From contig CAMZMU010000027.1 of the NCBI GenBank assembly GCA_947311845.1, positions 51,471,058 through 51,535,057 on the forward strand: DNA of 64,000 bases, given 5' to 3'. The DNA is from Poa pratensis. Taxonomy: Eukaryota; Streptophyta; Magnoliopsida; Poales; Poaceae. The notes beneath the pieces are model-generated. The model saw nothing but the letters and a program-made list of their open reading frames with translations, ran no database searches and had not been told where the DNA came from. Of this stretch, positions 20,163-31,345 are shown in pieces; position 1 is the first letter of the stretch; each line of letters opens with the position of its first letter. Position numbers and translations under genes: made by a program.

Positions 20163-20820
20163 GGCTCGCTCCGTCCGCAGTTTTTTTTTGCGAAAGAGAT
20201 GATATATTAATTCTCCGAACTTACAGAAAGGTTCAGAAATAAATAAAAAATTACAAGGAAGCCCTCTGTATCCCGACGACGACGAGCCGGAGCTGACGAT
20301 GGCGCGCCGCTGCTGAAGCTCCCCAAACATTGGATCGCCGGAGCCCACCACACTGCAGACGGGAAGTCACCGAGCACCGCCTCCGAAGAGACTACTGCCG
20401 GGAATGTCGGCGCCGCCGCGAAGAACCTCTGTATCATCCTCTTATTGAACTGCATCCAGATCCACCGCATACCTGGATCTGGCCGTGGTGCAGAGAAAAT
20501 CGCGCGCAGGTCGATGAAGCCCCAGGGAACGCCACCGCCGGAGGGGATCTGCGCGGACAACAGACGAACCAACAGCACCTCCGCCTCCGAAGCGCCGCCG
20601 GCCGGACACCTGCCAAGCCCTACCATGAATACACACCGTGAGACGGGCTTCTTCCACCCTCCCGCCGCCGTAGCAGCCGACGGAGGGGAGGGAACCCACG
20701 CCTCACCGGCGGAAGAGGTGGACCGACGGTGGACTCTCAAAATCGCCTCTCAGATCTGTATCGGGGAGAGGAAAGGGGGGACCCACGCCTCACCGCCGGA
20801 GGGGCTCGCTCCGTCGCAGT
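20163..20820 (-). mobile_element. RNA-mediated (LINE-type) insertion with poly(A) tail and 18-bp target duplication, minus orientation
   Basis: The sequence GGCTCGCTCCGTCCGCAG at 20163-20180 recurs as GGCTCGCTCCGTCGCAGT at 20803-20820, identical except for one missing C. Directly after the left copy is a run of nine T (20181-20189), which is the poly(A) tail of a minus-strand transcript. The inserted 620 bases are GC-rich towards the 5' end (right) and end in TTAATATATCATCTCTTTCGC before the tail. Long target duplication plus terminal poly(A) is the mark of LINE machinery. The insert could be a short non-autonomous retroposon, a 5'-truncated LINE or a processed transcript; no RT domain is visible. 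Confidence 0.75.
20207..20740 (-). other. Open frame inside the retroposed insert, unrecognised
   Basis: A 177-codon minus-strand frame covers most of the insert. It is rich in Ala, Gly, Arg and Pro and contains FNKRMIQRFFAAAPTFPAVV. There is no domain that I recognise and other frames are open nearby, so a protein is doubtful. Within the insert, the 25-base phrase around ACCCACGCCTCACCG occurs twice (about 20695 and 20780). Confidence 0.25.
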
Positions 20821-22259
20821 TGACACCGAAATTTGACCCGCCAACGTTAATGCTCTCGGGATGGTTCCAAAATAAGAAGAGATATGGATCGATCAATCGT
20901 ACGTATATATCTACTCTACTGTCTCGATAAACTGTCGCAAATACATATGGAATTGCATTAGGCAGGTTCATTTGACACGACAATTTTAATGGGTCGGAGG
21001 GAGTAACACAAGTATGGATGTATCTAGAACCGAGGGAGTACTTCATACATCTCTATGGTCAACCACGTTACATACGCCTTTCTCTCGCGCTGTTACTGTT
21101 ACTGATGCTGCTGCTGCTGCAGGTATGTAATCGCGGCACGGAAGCATCATGTATGTAGAGGCTAGGTGGACACGTCGGCGTCGAGACCCATAAATAGATA
21201 TTGGTGTGACAAGACACGGGCATTAACTGGTCGACGGCGTTGCGAGAGGAAGCTGGATTGCTAAGCCATCTGCGAGAGCGACGTCGCCTAGCTTATCCAG
21301 CAGCGATCCATCCATGGATCTTCATTCGTTTCGTCTCTGGTTCAGCCTTCAGGAAGACTTAAAGTGGCCACCATGACCACGCCATCATCGATCGTGGTAC
21401 CGTGGCCGGACTTGATCGAGCTTAATGGCGAGCGGCCGTGCGGTGGCTCCGTCACAGCGGTGGCCGACAGGAACGACACCATTAATCCATGATCGATCTT
21501 CTTCCAAAGCAAGGACCAGTTCCGAAGCAGAAAGCCGTGAGAAGTGTTGGCTGTCGGTCGCCGTCGTACGGCGAGGCGCAGCAGAACGTTCGATTTGGGA
21601 TCGTGGGATTCTGGGCGATCTAGCCAGCGCTAGCAGTCGGGCAGCCGTGCGTTTGTTTCTCTGGCAGCGACAGTGCAGCGGCTGACGCTTTTCATGGGGC
21701 CGGATTGCCCGAACCTCCGACGAGCTGTGATTTGCAGCGGGCCACGACTGAATCGAAAATGATGGGTCGATCTCGACAGCAGCCGCAGACGCTGAAGCAG
21801 CGAGTCGTTAACATCGAGCCCGGCTTAAGATTATGAATTGACCCGTGCCAGAGTCGCAGTCTGACAGCTCCAGCCCCAGCGAGGCCGATGTGAATGAAAC
21901 TGTTCACCCTATCCTTTTGAAGCCAAACCATTTTCACTTTATTCATGATGCGTCAATACCTACAGGGGTACCACTGTAGTTCTTTTTATTTGGGCGTGGG
22001 GATTTGGAACCGGAAAATGCATTTCCATTTCAAGACTAGCTATTAGTAGCAAACACGTTACTGGGGGAGGCACAAGAGAAGTTCCTTTGGATCCGGTGAA
22101 TTCTGCGTGCCCAGGCGATCCTGTGGAAGACAATGAATGCTGGTTAGAAGATTTCAGGTAGACAATGACATCTGAGTAAACCTTCCAGTTTGAGCAATGT
22201 TTCTCAGCTAAAGGATACTGAAACGGACAGGGCTCCGGGAGTTCGGACATTCAGGGTGT
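20821..22259. other. Intergenic DNA downstream of the ribokinase gene
   Basis: No supported gene. A fragment at 20995-21040 (GTCGGAGGGAGTAAC and ACCGAGGGAGTACT) resembles Stowaway MITE ends but is incomplete. A CTG microsatellite lies near 21100-21120. A small frame starting at ATG 21373 (39 codons) has an upstream TATA-like ATAAATA near 21190 but no recognised family. Confidence 0.35.
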
Positions 22260-22549
22260 CGTGGCTCTCTGAAATTTAATGAGATCTAACAACGGGAAAG
22301 ATTTAGGTCCAGAAGGACACATGCAAAGGGTAATAATTGTAAAGCTATGCCATAACCGGAAAGGCTATAAAAGTACAACACCTAGAACAGAAGGAAAGCT
22401 ATTTTCCATTATTTCCTGTACTTCAACTTGAGAGCAAGACTATAAATATACATCAGAAATGAAATGAACCGATATGGAGATTGAAGCTTGTTAGCTCACA
22501 TTATTGTTGATGAATTTGGCTAAACTGAAGAAAACGAGGCTTTCCCCGG
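22260..22549 (-). other. Probable 3' untranslated region of the ribokinase gene
   Basis: This A/T-rich stretch lies directly after the stop codon on the minus strand and contains no repeat that I recognise. A poly(A) site cannot be set by eye. Confidence 0.4.
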
Positions 22550-25500
22550 TTATTCAGCTTGCGCCGTTTCTAGAAGGCTCATCACAGATTCTCTGTCAGG
22601 CATACTAGGTATGGCTCCCTTTACTCGAACACACAGTGAAGCGGCAGCAGCTGAAATTTAAGAAAATCATAGCCTCAGATCAACATGTCAGTAAATCTTA
22701 ATCACGGTTGGACTGGAGGGTGGTTTTAGTACCAGCAAATCTCATGCACTCTTTCTTAGGCTTCCCCTCGACCAAAGCTACTGCAAAAGCTGAGGTGAAG
22801 GTGTCACCAGCGCCGGTGGTATCAACTACTTCCGTGGCAGGTATTATGGGCTGCCTAATTGGTTTCTCTCCCTCGACAAACAGAGCAGAACCTTGTGACC
22901 CAAGTTTAACCAAAACTTCTTTCACACCCTGCATACGGGAAACAAATCCATGTCTTACTATCATATCTTTAAGGCATTATTGTTTATCTGTATAAGATCA
23001 CCATCTTTGTAAATATGCATCTCATCGACATAATATATGAAGTGGTTTCCTAATAGGTGTATGAGAACACGTGTACACAGACCTACACGAAAGGAAAAAA
23101 TATGGAAACACCATAACACTATCGTTACAGTCTTATAGATGGATATTATCCGATGATCATCATAACACAACATTATATAAGCAAAGTTTCTTAAATAAAG
23201 ATATTGAAATCAACGGTCAATGCTAGCCAAAAGCAACAAAATAGTTACTGGCTAGTGACAACTGAACAAGGCACCTAAATTAGAAGGTATAGTTGAATAT
23301 ACAGAAAATGCAGAGAAACCAACTACATAACAATAAACCCAATTTAGACGTCTCACCATTTTATAGCATGCTTCTGCAGCTTGCTCAATCTGTTCAAAAG
23401 TCTCTGTAGGCATCCCAGTCAAACGTGCTAGCTCCGTTTCATTTGGACTAAAAATATCCACCAGCCCAAGTAGTTCTCCAGGGACAGGAGCATCCATTCC
23501 ACCTGCATCCAAGATAACAGGCACACCTGCACCTTTTGCAGCCTGACAAGAAAAGTTTTAAATTTGTTACAAACGAAATTCTGCATTCTGAACTTACATT
23601 AAGAAGGAGACACAAGGTGTTAACATAGTTTACAATTCAAAATTTTCAGGTCTCTTTATGTACACAACTGTACAAATGCACAGGAGATGAAAGTATAATC
23701 AAGATTGGACCTAATTGAAGTAGCTAAAGAATCCAGTTAATATAATGGTGTCGACATGAAGTAGTAGCATTCAGCAAACAGGGCAACTGATGCAAATGGA
23801 ATCCTCAAGATAATAAGCTAGAACTAGAAAAGACAAAAGCACTATGATGTGTGATTTATGAGACTTTGCCATTCCACCTATACATGCATAAAGGCATGCT
23901 CGAGATGTCAAAAAAATTAAAATATATCCATCTTTCGGCACCACTATCTCTTTTATTGAGGCTTTTCTCCCATGAGGCCAGGACTCCGTCAACAACCCAA
24001 AGAGACCGTTCCATTCAGAGTTCAGACTGAAACGAAAGACCAGACAGGACAAAGAGCTTCACTTCTAATCTCAAATCACAATATATTATTATATCGACTC
24101 TAGTTTCTTTCGCATTCCAGTAACATAGGCCACCTACTCCCTTAGAACACATTCGACGATACCATTGAAGCAGTCAAGATCGTAAGGCCTTTGACACCTC
24201 CAGGAAATGGAAAGCCAATTAACTAAGTACTAATAAGAGCAATTAACTAAGTACTAATAAGAGCAACACACTGTAAAGTTTAACAATTGTGTAAATAAGT
24301 CAGCCTGAAAGTGTTCTTTGTTTTGTTCAAGCTTGATGCTGCAGTTCTGTCTTCTTCCCTCTAGCATACCGAGGATTACAAGTCGGGCGACTACGCGCGA
24401 CTAGTCCGTCAAGTACTCTTCCTATTGCTACTGGACTGCTGATAACCTGGAGCGATACGGCTAGTAGAAGTAGTCGATCGACTAGTTGACTAAGCATTAG
24501 TACCCTATGTTACTGAGTCAGGCGACTTCAGTTTCTGGCACTTGGTCCCGGTTTGTCAGGTTGTGGCTGGGAGAATAAACTCCCGTCCGTGAACCCTATC
24601 CCCTCCGGAAACCAGATCAGGCACTGGCTTCCCAGCCACCTCTCCCCTGGTCACGTCTTCAAACCTGGCCGTCACCTCTTTTACCTTGCTGTTGTGCTCC
24701 TCTCCCTGCTCACTGCTGCTGCTGGCTTGCTGTACCTGAGGTCCTCTGACGACAGCAGGGAGGCAGTTGCTCTGCCAGCTGCACAAGGCATCTTCGGTGA
24801 CTGCAGCAACTAACTCCACCGCCTGCAGCAGGCAACTAGTGTTCTCTGCTCTCCTTCCCTTGATCATGCCGACTTGACTTCAACATGGAGAAGTGGAGGC
24901 CCTACCCACTGGATGCAATTGTCATATTCACGGGTTCCTCTCCACGCCCCATGCCTTCAATATTTATTGTAGTATACTAGGATTAGTAGCCTAGTTACCT
25001 AGTATTGTTTTTAGCTACAGCTCGACTACATATCGACTAGAGACTAGTACTAATCTTTGAGTCGGTACCCCAGCGACTACTTCCGACTCATCGACTCGTG
25101 ATCCTTGTTACATACCCACGCCAATATACGGAAAACCAGTGGTGAAGCCAGCGATGATAATCTGTGGGGTCAGACTGCCTAGGTATCATGGACCAACACA
25201 CAAAAATCGATACTTTGAAGGTGTTCTGCATAACCCCACAGCTTACACGTAGATCCACCACTGTGGACAACCACACATAGAGTTAGTAGGGAGAATTCAG
25301 AACTCCTAGAAGACAAAATTTGATGCGGGTGGTTCTGTTCCTGTTGGAACCATTGTGTTACTTCAAGTGTCTGGTGGGCAGGATGATACCCACCAAATTG
25401 GCTAGAGCAATAACAAACTTGCGTATTGCAATGTCATTTCGCTTGTTGAGCTGATCTACACAGAAGGATTGCAGCTGTCAAAGAGGAAATGGAGGTCCCC

Positions 25501-28115
25501 TTGTATGGTTTGACAAAGAGTGAAAAAAGTTGTTGGATCGGTGTAACTGTTCATCAGTCAGGTCCAGTGATACTAATAAGAAGAAGAAATCAGGATTTTA
25601 GCTGGGTCAGAGCCAAGGAGCACATGGGTTGGCCCAAAATATAAGTTCAATTAACCATCATGTTTTATTCCTTGATATATTCTAACTGTAAAACTGATGG
25701 AACTTTGACGCCCCTTAATAGTTTAAACTGAATATCACTGATAGCAAATACAGGCAAATAAGAGGAAAGTTTCACACGCAATAGCGGCCCAACTAAAGCA
25801 TTTGACAACCAAAACATGTGATGGAAACGCCGGTACTAGTAAAACATTTGTCACCCATTGCTCATGCTCTGATGTAGAACTACTCAACCAGTGTTTAAAT
25901 GGGAGCAGAGGAGCAAGTTGGAACTGGAAAATCTTAATAAGTACACGAAACAACAACAAAATGAACATAACCTTGTTATTACAATTTATTTTTATTGGTT
26001 TATGACAATAAACCTTTTACTTCGCATTATAACATATCACCTTAATAGCAGTATCATATCTATGTTTGGCGCATGGTTAGTTAGCTGGAACCCTTCGATT
26101 TCTGCATTGTTTCCTAAACCCGTCATATTTTCATTTTGTTGTTTTTGGTAATAAAACAGAGACTGTATATTCCGCTCAAAGATACCTTACACATGTTCAT
26201 TGTGTCTCATAAGTTACTATTGTTATCCCTTAGACCCGGCTTCTCGTTTTGTGTATTCTTTTGATTACCGGATAAAAATTGCAAATCAGAAGGAAAAAAA
26301 AACCAAAACATTCGCAGATCGAATAAAATCAACAAAACCAATTCTAACTAACTCAAAGAACCTTCCTCGCCCCAAAAAAACTAACTCGCAGCACCCAATA
26401 CACGAATTGTTCGTTATGAATATGGGGGAACACAGCGCCTTGCCCGGGCACTTGCCCGGGCTTCGCTGCTGCGCGTGCCGGGCGCGAGACCGTTACCATC
26501 CACAGCCAGCGACTATCTATGGGCAAATATCGCTTCTTCGTGGCGTGATTGTTTCAGCCATGTTTTTTTTTAGTGGACGTATATGACCTGTTCTGCTGCG
26601 CAAACAGTGGTGCCATCAAGTGGGCCTTGAGGCCTCGGGAAACGAGCCCATCCGGCCAGCATTGATCTACAAATGAAGTACGGCACCAACACACTTCCGC
26701 ACTAATCCATCTTTCTTTTTATCTCGTAGAGTCTCTTTGTGAGTACATTTGGACATTTCAACTTTTGTCGTCGGCCTCTGGAGTTTTATTAGTCTTTTGG
26801 AAGTTCTGACTAATTGCTTTCATATCTACTATTAGCACATATGAACATTTGAATGTGTTGCGAACTTGTGAACATTTGAATGTACTGTGAACCTATGAAC
26901 ATTTGAATGTATTGTGTTGAACTCATGATGTAGCATATCCGTGTTTTTGCATTAGAACTTCTGAGAACAGGAGTACACCCAAATACATTAGCTCCATTTG
27001 TGCTTATATTTGTGAACAACAAAATTGTTACTTGCGGCACGCCAAGGCTTCGACAAATTTCCTGGATCCGCCTCTGCTTCTGAGCAATACAAGCTACTAA
27101 TGTGTACTACTGCAACAAGCACAACATACTCTAAGTTACCAAACGACCATATTTTCTCAGAGCTTGTTTGGAACAGGAGTACACCCTTATTTGTAAAGTG
27201 TTGACAGGTATTTTAATCTTGAATCACATACAAAAACTTTACCAGGAAAATGGCATCCTTCCAAACAGCCACTAATTGTATCAAGAACACTGCTAAGCTA
27301 GAAGCACTCAGCAGATTTCCAGAAAGACTAAGAGTAAAAGAGTAGTAATCGACCAAATACTAAGTGAAAGCATTCCCCCAAATGCACACAAAAAATTGAA
27401 ATTCAATACTAGAATCGTACCTTCATTACTTCCAATATGACAACACCTCATAAAATTCGATCTAACGTGACACACCTCAAATGTGGTAATCAGAGAGGGC
27501 GTAGATAACTACCTGAGCGACCTGAATGTTGACCCAATCGGGTATCTCCCGTTGCAGGAGTAGCACTCCGGCCTGCCGGATCAGGTCCAGGTCCTCCTTG
27601 TCGACCTCCGCGGCCCAGCCCTCCATGTTGGCGCCGCCAACGATGATGATGGAGTTCTGCCCGTCGGGCATGAGCATGACCACCGCGTGGCCCGAGGGCG
27701 CGCCGGGGGCACGCGCGACGCGGTCGAGGCGAACGCCGCCGGCGTCCGCGAGGGCGCCCTCGAGGAGCCGCCCGTTGGCGTCGTCCCCCACGCGCGCCAC
27801 GAGGTAGGTGGGCCCCAGCGCGAGCCGCCCCCCGCAGGCGGCCTGGTTAGCGCCCTTCCCACCGGCGAGGCTGTGCCCGGCGCGCGCGGCGACCGTCTCG
27901 CCGACGAGAGGGAGGCGGTCGACCTCCACGTAGATGTCGGCGTTGGCGGAGCCCACGACGACGATGGGCGGCGGCGCATTGGCGGCGGAGAGGGAGGTGG
28001 AGGTGGGCTTGATGGAGAAGGACAGGTGGCTGGTTTTGGGGCTGGATCCTGAGAGGAAAGCGGTGGCCGGAGTCGGTCTGGCGAGCGGGACGCGGAGTCG
28101 CGCTTCCAGAGCCAT
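22550..28115 (-). CDS. RBSK: Ribokinase, PfkB family, plastid-type; four coding exons
   Basis: The enzyme transfers phosphate from ATP to D-ribose, giving ribose 5-phosphate. Coding exons on the minus strand are 28115-27513, 23542-23357, 22928-22733 and 22650-22550 (stop TAA 22552-22550). All introns are GT-AG, the phases join, and the product is 361 residues, close to the usual plant length. Residues 1-45 are rich in Ser, Ala, Pro and Arg and look like a chloroplast transit peptide, as in the Arabidopsis enzyme. The core starts with VVVGSANADIYVEVDRLP, has the GGKGAN signature at 85-90 and ends with VVDTTGAGDTF, whose Asp305 is the catalytic base. The first ATG fits the transit peptide. Exon 1 is very GC-rich, as is common at the 5' end of grass genes. 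Intron 1 is 3,970 bases and holds transposon sequence. Confidence 0.93.
24217..24264. repeat. Perfect 24-bp tandem duplication in ribokinase intron 1
   Basis: The 24-base unit starting AATTAACTAAGTACTAATAA occurs twice with no gap (24217-24240 and 24241-24264). The identity suggests a recent duplication or slippage event. Confidence 0.9.
24371..25110. mobile_element. Non-autonomous hAT-like element in ribokinase intron 1
   Basis: The ends are inverted: GAGGATTACAAGTCG near 24371 and the inverse of CAAGGATCACGAGTCG near 25094-25108. CGACTAGT and GACTAG motifs crowd both subterminal regions (24392-24500 and 25020-25090), as in several grass hAT families. Flanks AGCATACC and TACATACC agree at six of eight positions, matching the 8-bp duplication expected for hAT. 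No transposase is present. Boundaries are accurate to a few bases only. Confidence 0.55.
25137..25263. mobile_element. Small hAT-type MITE in ribokinase intron 1
   Basis: This 127-base unit begins CAGTGGTGAAGCC and ends CGTAGATCCACCACTG, an inverted match of CAGTGGTG(G/A)A. Flanks CGGAAAAC (25129-25136) and TGGACAAC (25264-25271) match at six of eight positions. The terminus CAGTGGTGG is common among plant hAT MITEs. Confidence 0.6.
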
Positions 28116-28629
28116 GGCCGATGCGGCGGACTAGCCTGGAAGTTGAGAAAAGAGTGGAGTCAACGGCAGTCTGTAAAGAAGAGTTGTTTTAGATGAGAAG
28201 ATAACCTCATAACCGTGAGATAATGATGATGACGTGGCAGATTAGTTTTGGATCAGATTGATTCTCCTTCCGTATTGCTACATCTCTGGACAGTAGAGTC
28301 ATGCAGATTCAAATTTTACACTCACCAGAAACAATAATCCAGCTCAATTTAGGCTCCGTTTGGTTTAGCTTCCGAACCAACTTCGCGGTGGCAAACGGAG
28401 AATCTCGATACTATGCTAGACATTATGTGATAAAATCAATTCATGAAAAGGCTTCATTCGTGTCGCCCTGACTTGGGCGACCCTGGAGGCCCCCAACACT
28501 ACTGCCCCGCCCCTCCCCCTCCTCCTCCTCTCTGCCCTCGCCTCTGTCGGAGGATGCAATCGGACGAAACTAACGACGCCGACGACAGAGGCGGGGTCTA
28601 TCTCATGTGACGCGTCACCTAGTCGGGAG
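28116..28629. promoter_or_regulatory. Upstream region of the ribokinase gene (minus strand)
   Basis: The transcript probably starts within the first 100 bases right of the ATG, where the minus strand has a pyrimidine-rich TTCTTTACAGACTGCCG-like sequence. I see no clear TATA box. Further right, a GGCTCCGTTTGGTT phrase near 28353, often found at ends of grass MITEs, suggests transposon sequence close to the promoter. A CT-rich tract lies at 28507-28545. Confidence 0.35.
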
Positions 28630-29611
28630 GGTTGTCGGCTTCGGGATGCGATGGTGGCGCGAGGATCTCCTCTCCCATGTGTTGACGTGGATGTGGCCGG
28701 TCCTCCCTAAGCCTAGCTTGCTGATGGTGGCGGCAAATGAGGGCTGCATCCTCACTGTATAGGCCCCGTTCGATTGTGTCAGCGCCTCCTGCGTCTGACC
28801 ATAGCTCTAGATTTCCTCTCATCGGCGGTAAGCCCAAAAGACGGCTCCTTGTTGCTCTTGTCCGATGGGCGTTGGGGTTGACGGTAGGGCCGGGGCGAAA
28901 CTCCTGCGTGACTGCGCGGCTTTGTTGTTCCCTCGGAGGCGTCACCTTGGTGGCTCGTGGACTCTACGGTGTGCCAGCAGGAGTCGTTGTTTGCCGCAGC
29001 CCTAAGCGTGGGCTTTTGGGGTGCTATGTACACCGTCGCTTCTTGATCCACCCCTCCTCCGCCCCGATGCCTGATTTTTGCGTTGTACCAACCGTTTTGG
29101 CCTCTTTTTTTAGAGGAATATGGTGGTATATTTTGAAGTTAAAAGATACAAAGCTATGGGTCCACATATCAGATACTATTACTTCCTCAAATGAATTACT
29201 TGGGCTTGCTGCAACGTATTCGACAAAAAAGTGGGGTCAATTGCACAACGTGTTTTATTTCGTGTTATGTTCAACTTTAACACCAAACCAATTTTCTTTA
29301 GACATGGAGAGTGACAAGATGCTGCATCACGTTATGATGACAACTTCTCTTGATACTAGAAACCTAGCAGCTGTCGCCACGACCTTCGCCTCCACCATAG
29401 GTCGGTTCCCCTCTCCTCCGACCGGCCTCGCCGGTGTCGGGACGGTGGGGAACCCGATCCATGAGTGGAATTCTTAGTAAACGTCGTATTTTCAATTGAT
29501 TGGATTAGAGTTTTGGTATTCATATTTTTCTCAATGGAGATGGCATCATCTACAATAAATAATCTTTGGTCCTTCGTTCGACGATGAGATCTCCTTGATG
29601 GCGTCAATGGT
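28630..29611. repeat. Tandem repeat, copy A (unclassified repeat of about 1 kb)
   Basis: This copy aligns along its full length with 29773-30762. Shared landmarks are GCGCGAGGA(T/G)CTCCTCTC, GTGTGCCAGCAGGAGTCGTTG, CACCCCTCCTCCG, AGACATGGAGAGTG and CACCATAGG(T/C)CGGTTCCCCTC. The sequence resembles a non-LTR retroposon leader or a gene-rich repeat, but I cannot assign it. Open frames are disturbed. Confidence 0.75.
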
Positions 29612-29772
29612 GTTTTTTTTGCAAAATTAAATTTGTCTAGCTATGGTCTTTCAGATCTTGCTTCGCTAGATGGATTTTGGATGTTTTTTCGATTGTTTTT
29701 TATGAGGATTGTCATCATAATATTTCGACCGGCTGCTACGTTTTTGACAATGACGATTTGTACTCTCGTCTA

Positions 29773-30762
29773 TGGTGACTTCGGGACGTGATGATCGCGC
29801 GAGGAGCTCCTCTCATAGGTGATGCATGGATGTGGTCGGTCCTCCCTAAGTCTGGCTTGCTGGTGGTGGTGGCGGGAGGGCTGGATCCCCATTGTACAAA
29901 CCTTGTTCGGTTGTGGTGAGGCGGTGGTCAGCGCCTCCTGCGTCGCTGACCGCAGTTCTAGATCTCCTCTCTTAAGTGATGATACCAAAATGCGGCTTCT
30001 TTTTGCTCATGTCCGATGGACGTGGGGTTGACGGCAGGGTCGGGGCAAAACTCATGCGTGACAGCGCGGTTTTCTCATTCCCTCCTTGGAGGCGTCTCAC
30101 CTTGGTGACTCGTGGACTCCACGGTGTGCCAGCAGGAGTCGTTGTTGGCCACAGCCCAGAGCATGTGCTTCCGAGATGCTATGTACACTATCGCTTCTTG
30201 GTTCACCCCTCCTCCGGCCCGGTGCCTGATTTTTGCATTGTACCGGTAGTCTTGGACTCTTCATTTATGATGAAAATTATGGTAAAAAAATAATGTGAAG
30301 TTAGATGGTAGAAAGTAATGGATCCACATATTAGATACGATTGCCCTCCTTAAATCAATTATTTGGGCTAGCTGCAATATATTCGGCGATAAAAGTGGTG
30401 TCAATTGCAAAATCATGTTTTACTTCTGTGTCCGGTTCAACTTTAACAACAACCCAATTTTCTCTAGACATGGAGAGTGTCAAACTGCCACATCACGTTT
30501 TGATGACAGCTCCTCGTAAACCTAGCAGCCGTCGCCACCTTCGCATCCACCATAGGCCGGTTCCCCTCACCTCCGACCAGCCTCGCCGGTGTCGGGAGGG
30601 ATAGGGAACCCGATCTATGAGTGGAACTCTTATTAAACGTAGTATTCATTGATTGAATTAGAGTTTTGGTAGCCGTATTCTTCCTCCTTATAGGGAACGT
30701 CTACAATAAGTAATTTTTGACTCTTCGTTCGAGACGAGATCTCCTTGCCGACGTCAATGGTG
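29773..30762. repeat. Tandem repeat, copy B
   Basis: This is the second copy of the 28630-29611 repeat in the same orientation, separated from it by a 160-base A/T-rich spacer. The copies differ by many substitutions and small indels, so the duplication is not recent. Copy B stops exactly where LINE-derived sequence begins. Confidence 0.75.
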
Positions 30763-30990
30763 GTGCCTATTTGCCAAGATAAATTTTAAGAAAATAATTC
30801 CTCGCAGTGCTCTCCAAATAAATACATTCACCTTGCTTGGGATTTTCAGTTGCCAAAGATATTTCCAAACTGGGTTATGTGCAGAGCTACCAGGTAGAGT
30901 TAAATGACTTGAAGAGTTACCGAACTGATGTCTCCATTGCATATGATATCCAAAAATCCAAATCGTACAGTGTACCTTCCAATCCATGCT
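30763..30990 (-). pseudogene. LINE ORF2 fragment, zf-RVT domain, minus strand
   Basis: The minus strand reads VWKYLWQLKIPSKVNVFIWR, the typical start of the zinc-binding domain that follows the reverse transcriptase in plant LINEs. About 75 codons are open. The 3' end and poly(A) tail are missing. Confidence 0.7.
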
Positions 30991-31019
30991 TCATTCCACT
31001 CCAGGCTATAAAATCATCA

Positions 31020-31345
31020 AAGCCTGGCTATGCAAACTGCAAAGGGATACTTAGGACCCAGTTCACATCATGCTTCTTATTATCAAAAGGAACGTGCCAG
31101 AAAATTATTTCCCTCATCCCTAAATTTTGGTGGAATGGATCTCTGGATAAGAAAGCAATGCATTGGTTAAGATGGGACAAAATTGCAAAACCTAAGAATA
31201 ATGGAGATATGCGGCTCTGAGATTTATGAATGTTCATTTTGGCACTTCCAGCTTCCAGGGAATTAAACAAGGGTGGTGAATCCTCACACAACCTCAATCC
31301 CTTTGTGCCAAGTACTTCGGAGCAGATATTATCCGAACGGTGACT
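31020..31345 (+). pseudogene. LINE ORF2 fragment, end of reverse transcriptase, plus strand
   Basis: The plus strand reads FTSCFLLSKGTCQKIISLI, FWWNGSLDKKAMHWLRWDKI and AKPKNNGDM, then in shifted frames LTQPQSLCAKYFGADIIRT. This is the segment just before zf-RVT in plant LINE ORF2. It lies in the opposite orientation to the zf-RVT piece at 30763-30990. There are two stops and at least two frame changes. Confidence 0.7.

Noticed and set aside
20985..21046. Stowaway-like MITE ends (GGAGGGAGTA)
   Set aside because: The two motifs are direct and not inverted, 40 bases apart, and no full element can be drawn.
21313..21490. Small gene with ATG at 21313 or 21373
   Set aside because: The frames are 20 and 39 codons, with no recognised family; the upstream ATAAATA is common by chance.
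24553..24813. 86-codon frame with a hydrophobic segment inside the intron hAT element
   Set aside because: A similar-length frame is open on the other strand; no transposase or known domain.
26604..27075. Second hAT element between CAGTGGTGCC and GGATCCGCCTCTG
   Set aside because: The termini differ in sequence and the 8-base flanks do not match.
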